A stretch of 64,000 bases of DNA, taken from contig NZ_JAUZQD010000015.1 in assembly GCF_030709675.1 (NCBI RefSeq), positions 202,878 through 266,877 of the forward strand, given 5' to 3'. This DNA comes from Symbioplanes lichenis (lineage in GTDB: Bacteria; Actinomycetota; Actinomycetes; Mycobacteriales; Micromonosporaceae). The notes below the pieces were generated by a model, which saw only the letters and a program-made list of their open reading frames with translations, ran no database searches and was not told the origin of the DNA. Every line of letters starts with the position of its first letter. Positions within the stretch are counted from its first letter, which is position 1. Positions 62,722 through 64,000 of the stretch are shown here, in pieces. The position numbers and the translations under genes are program-made.

Positions 62722-62795
62722 CTGTCTCCCTCTGTCGGTCAAGGCACGGGTCAGTACCCCTGGTTCGACGCTTCCAAGCGGGGTACCCCCTCACC

Positions 62796-63650
62796 ATGGT
62801 GCGCCAGACGATTGCCCGGCTCGAGAAGTCCTCCGCCCTCGACTCCGTCAGTGACCGCCTGCAGGGGGCCGTGGAGAGTGCCGCGAAGCCGCAAGGGCTG
62901 CGCGATCTCCTGCACGGCACCTGGCTCGGCCACCCTCTGCACCCCGTGCTGGTCCAGGTGCCCGTCGGCGCCTTCTCCAGCGCCGCGGTGCTCGACGTCC
63001 TGCCCGGTCAGCGCCGCGCCGCGACCATGCTCATCGCCGTCGGCGTCGCCAGCACCGGACCGGCAATCGCCGCCGGCCTGGTCGACTGGGCCTCGCTCGC
63101 CAAGGACCAGCGGCGGGTCGGACTCGTGCACGCTGCCGCCAACACGGTGGCACTCGGCCTCTACGCCGGGTCACTCGCCGCGCGCTGGACCGGGCGGTGG
63201 GGGCTCGGCCGCTTCCTTGCGTACGCGGGCCTGTCCGTCGCGGGTGCCGGCGCGTACCTCGGTGGTCACCTGTCGTACAAGCAGGGCGCGGGTGTGAACG
63301 TCGCCTCGGGTGAACTCGTCAGCATGCCCGACGGCTGGACCGAGCTCGGCTCTGTGGCCGCACTGCCCGAGGGGCGGCCGGTCGTGCGCGAGGTCGAGGG
63401 CGTGCGTGTTCTTCTCTACCGCCAGGGCGAAGAAGTGACCGCCATGGTCGAGCAGTGCGGACACCAGGGCGGACCGCTCGGCGACGGCAAGGTCGAAGGC
63501 TCCGGAGCCGACGCCTGTGTCGTGTGCCCGTGGCACGGCAGCACGTTCCGGCTCGTCGACGGGACGGTCAAGCACGGTCCCGCGGCGGGCGACCAGCCCT
63601 TGCTGAGGACCCGGGTGGAGGCCGGCAAGGTGGCCGTGTCGCCGCGCTGA
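62796..63650 (+). CDS. Rieske [2Fe-2S] protein with N-terminal DUF2231-type membrane domain
   Basis: About 284 residues. The N-terminal half has three to four helices with HGTWLGHPLHPVLVQVPVGAF, the DUF2231 pattern. The C-terminal ~110 residues are a Rieske domain with CGHQGGPLG and CPWHGSTF supplying the Cys and His ligands. It is probably a membrane-bound electron carrier. ATG 62796. Last gene before a leader-like region at the window end. Confidence 0.88.
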   Translation: MVRQTIARLEKSSALDSVSDRLQGAVESAAKPQGLRDLLHGTWLGHPLHPVLVQVPVGAFSSAAVLDVLPGQRRAATMLIAVGVASTGPAIAAGLVDWASLAKDQRRVGLVHAAANTVALGLYAGSLAARWTGRWGLGRFLAYAGLSVAGAGAYLGGHLSYKQGAGVNVASGELVSMPDGWTELGSVAALPEGRPVVREVEGVRVLLYRQGEEVTAMVEQCGHQGGPLGDGKVEGSGADACVVCPWHGSTFRLVDGTVKHGPAAGDQPLLRTRVEAGKVAVSPR

Positions 63651-63702
63651 TGGGTGTTTTGGCTGGTGGTGAGCGATGTGCTGCGGGACACGGCACCCCG
63701 AT

Positions 63703-63731
63703 TTGGCACCCGGGAAACAGCCGGGTAATGT
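63703..63731 (+). promoter_or_regulatory. Strong sigma-70-type promoter, first of two
   Basis: TTGGCA (63703-63708), a 17-bp spacer and TAATGT (63726-63731). It lies in a 350-base stretch without a gene. Together with a second promoter downstream it fits a tandem-promoter rRNA leader. Confidence 0.55.
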
Positions 63732-63926
63732 TTTGCGAGCCGACAGGGAAACGGACGCGGACAACGCGGACGGCCTGAGGCCACCGGCGGGGATACGGAC
63801 GCAGCGCGGCCGTCCTGCCAAATCCTTCGACTTACGGGAACGTAGCGATGCTGCCCTGCGCGGCGCGCCCCGAGCCCGTGACGAAGGGTGCGCTTGGTGC
63901 GAATGGCACGAACCGGGAGATACCGG

Positions 63927-63955
63927 TTGACAGGGCCAGGAAGACCGAGTAAAGT
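63927..63955 (+). promoter_or_regulatory. Strong sigma-70-type promoter, second of two (putative rrn promoter)
   Basis: TTGACA (63927-63932), a 17-bp spacer and TAAAGT (63950-63955). The following AGTGCCCCGGGGGGCTGGGA has the look of an actinomycete 16S leader. No start codon with a ribosome-binding site follows before the window ends. Confidence 0.6.
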
Positions 63956-64000
63956 TGAGCGAGTGCCCCGGGGGGCTGGGACGGAAACGTTCCACCTGAT

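Overview
The window is high-GC actinobacterial chromosome. Heavy GTG start usage, ATGA/GTGA gene overlaps, BldC, a DUF3073 protein, SigE-family sigma and LCP proteins, and long Pro/Gly/Tyr/Gln tails on membrane proteins point to a mycelial actinomycete, most likely Micromonosporaceae (Actinoplanes-like). The genus is an inference from gene content and order. I see no insertion sequence, prophage or CRISPR array.

Layout. 0-4 kb: two paralogous four-helix membrane proteins with Pro/Gly/Tyr tails, a poorly coding stretch, and an ArsR-type regulator. 4.07-4.79 kb: a noncoding array of hairpins with compensatory base changes. 4.8-10 kb: a DedA membrane protein, then the two-gene RNA-repair operon hen1-pnkp. 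10-13 kb: a SigE-family sigma factor overlapping an LCP-domain membrane protein, and a secreted protein. 13-20.8 kb: class II aldolase, LOG-family protein, DUF3151 protein, a MinD/ParA-like ATPase with a huge disordered N-terminus, and a divergent diacylglycerol-kinase-like protein.

20.8-38.8 kb is a purine biosynthesis region: purA and purD diverge around four phased DnaA-box-like sites, followed by purB, purSQL, a sterol-carrier-family gene, purF and purM. Interspersed are an SCP2-like protein, an ArsR regulator with an MFS exporter, a trypsin-like protease, a GNAT enzyme and a large surface protein. Together the pur genes cover most steps from PRPP to AMP; purN, purE, purK, purC and purH are not here.

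38.9-40.2 kb is a compact RiPP locus: a radical SAM/SPASM maturase and an overlapping precursor gene whose C-terminus carries three aromatic-X-Asn motifs (AmcB/AmcA-like, multi-cyclophane). It sits between purM and DUF3073, genes that I recall as neighbours in other actinomycetes. Next come an amino-acid dehydrogenase and bldC. 43.9-52.1 kb holds a PPOX-type enzyme, a methyltransferase, the tRNA 2'-phosphotransferase KptA, a PrsW-type protease, a Ca-binding-repeat peptide, a thioesterase, a HAD hydrolase, a secreted SGNH hydrolase, a STAS/ATPase pair and a metzincin-like protease.

52.3-53.1 kb carries about four degenerate 70-bp repeats and a tRNA-Glu/Asp/Phe cluster. 53.5-60.4 kb is a carotenoid/photoprotection locus: crtE-crtI-idi-merR on one strand and crtB-photolyase on the other. 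After a secreted protein, an ATPase/MEDS-STAS signalling pair and a Rieske membrane protein, the last 300 bases contain two promoter-like elements with 17-bp spacers and no start codon, which I read as the leader of an rRNA operon starting just past the window.
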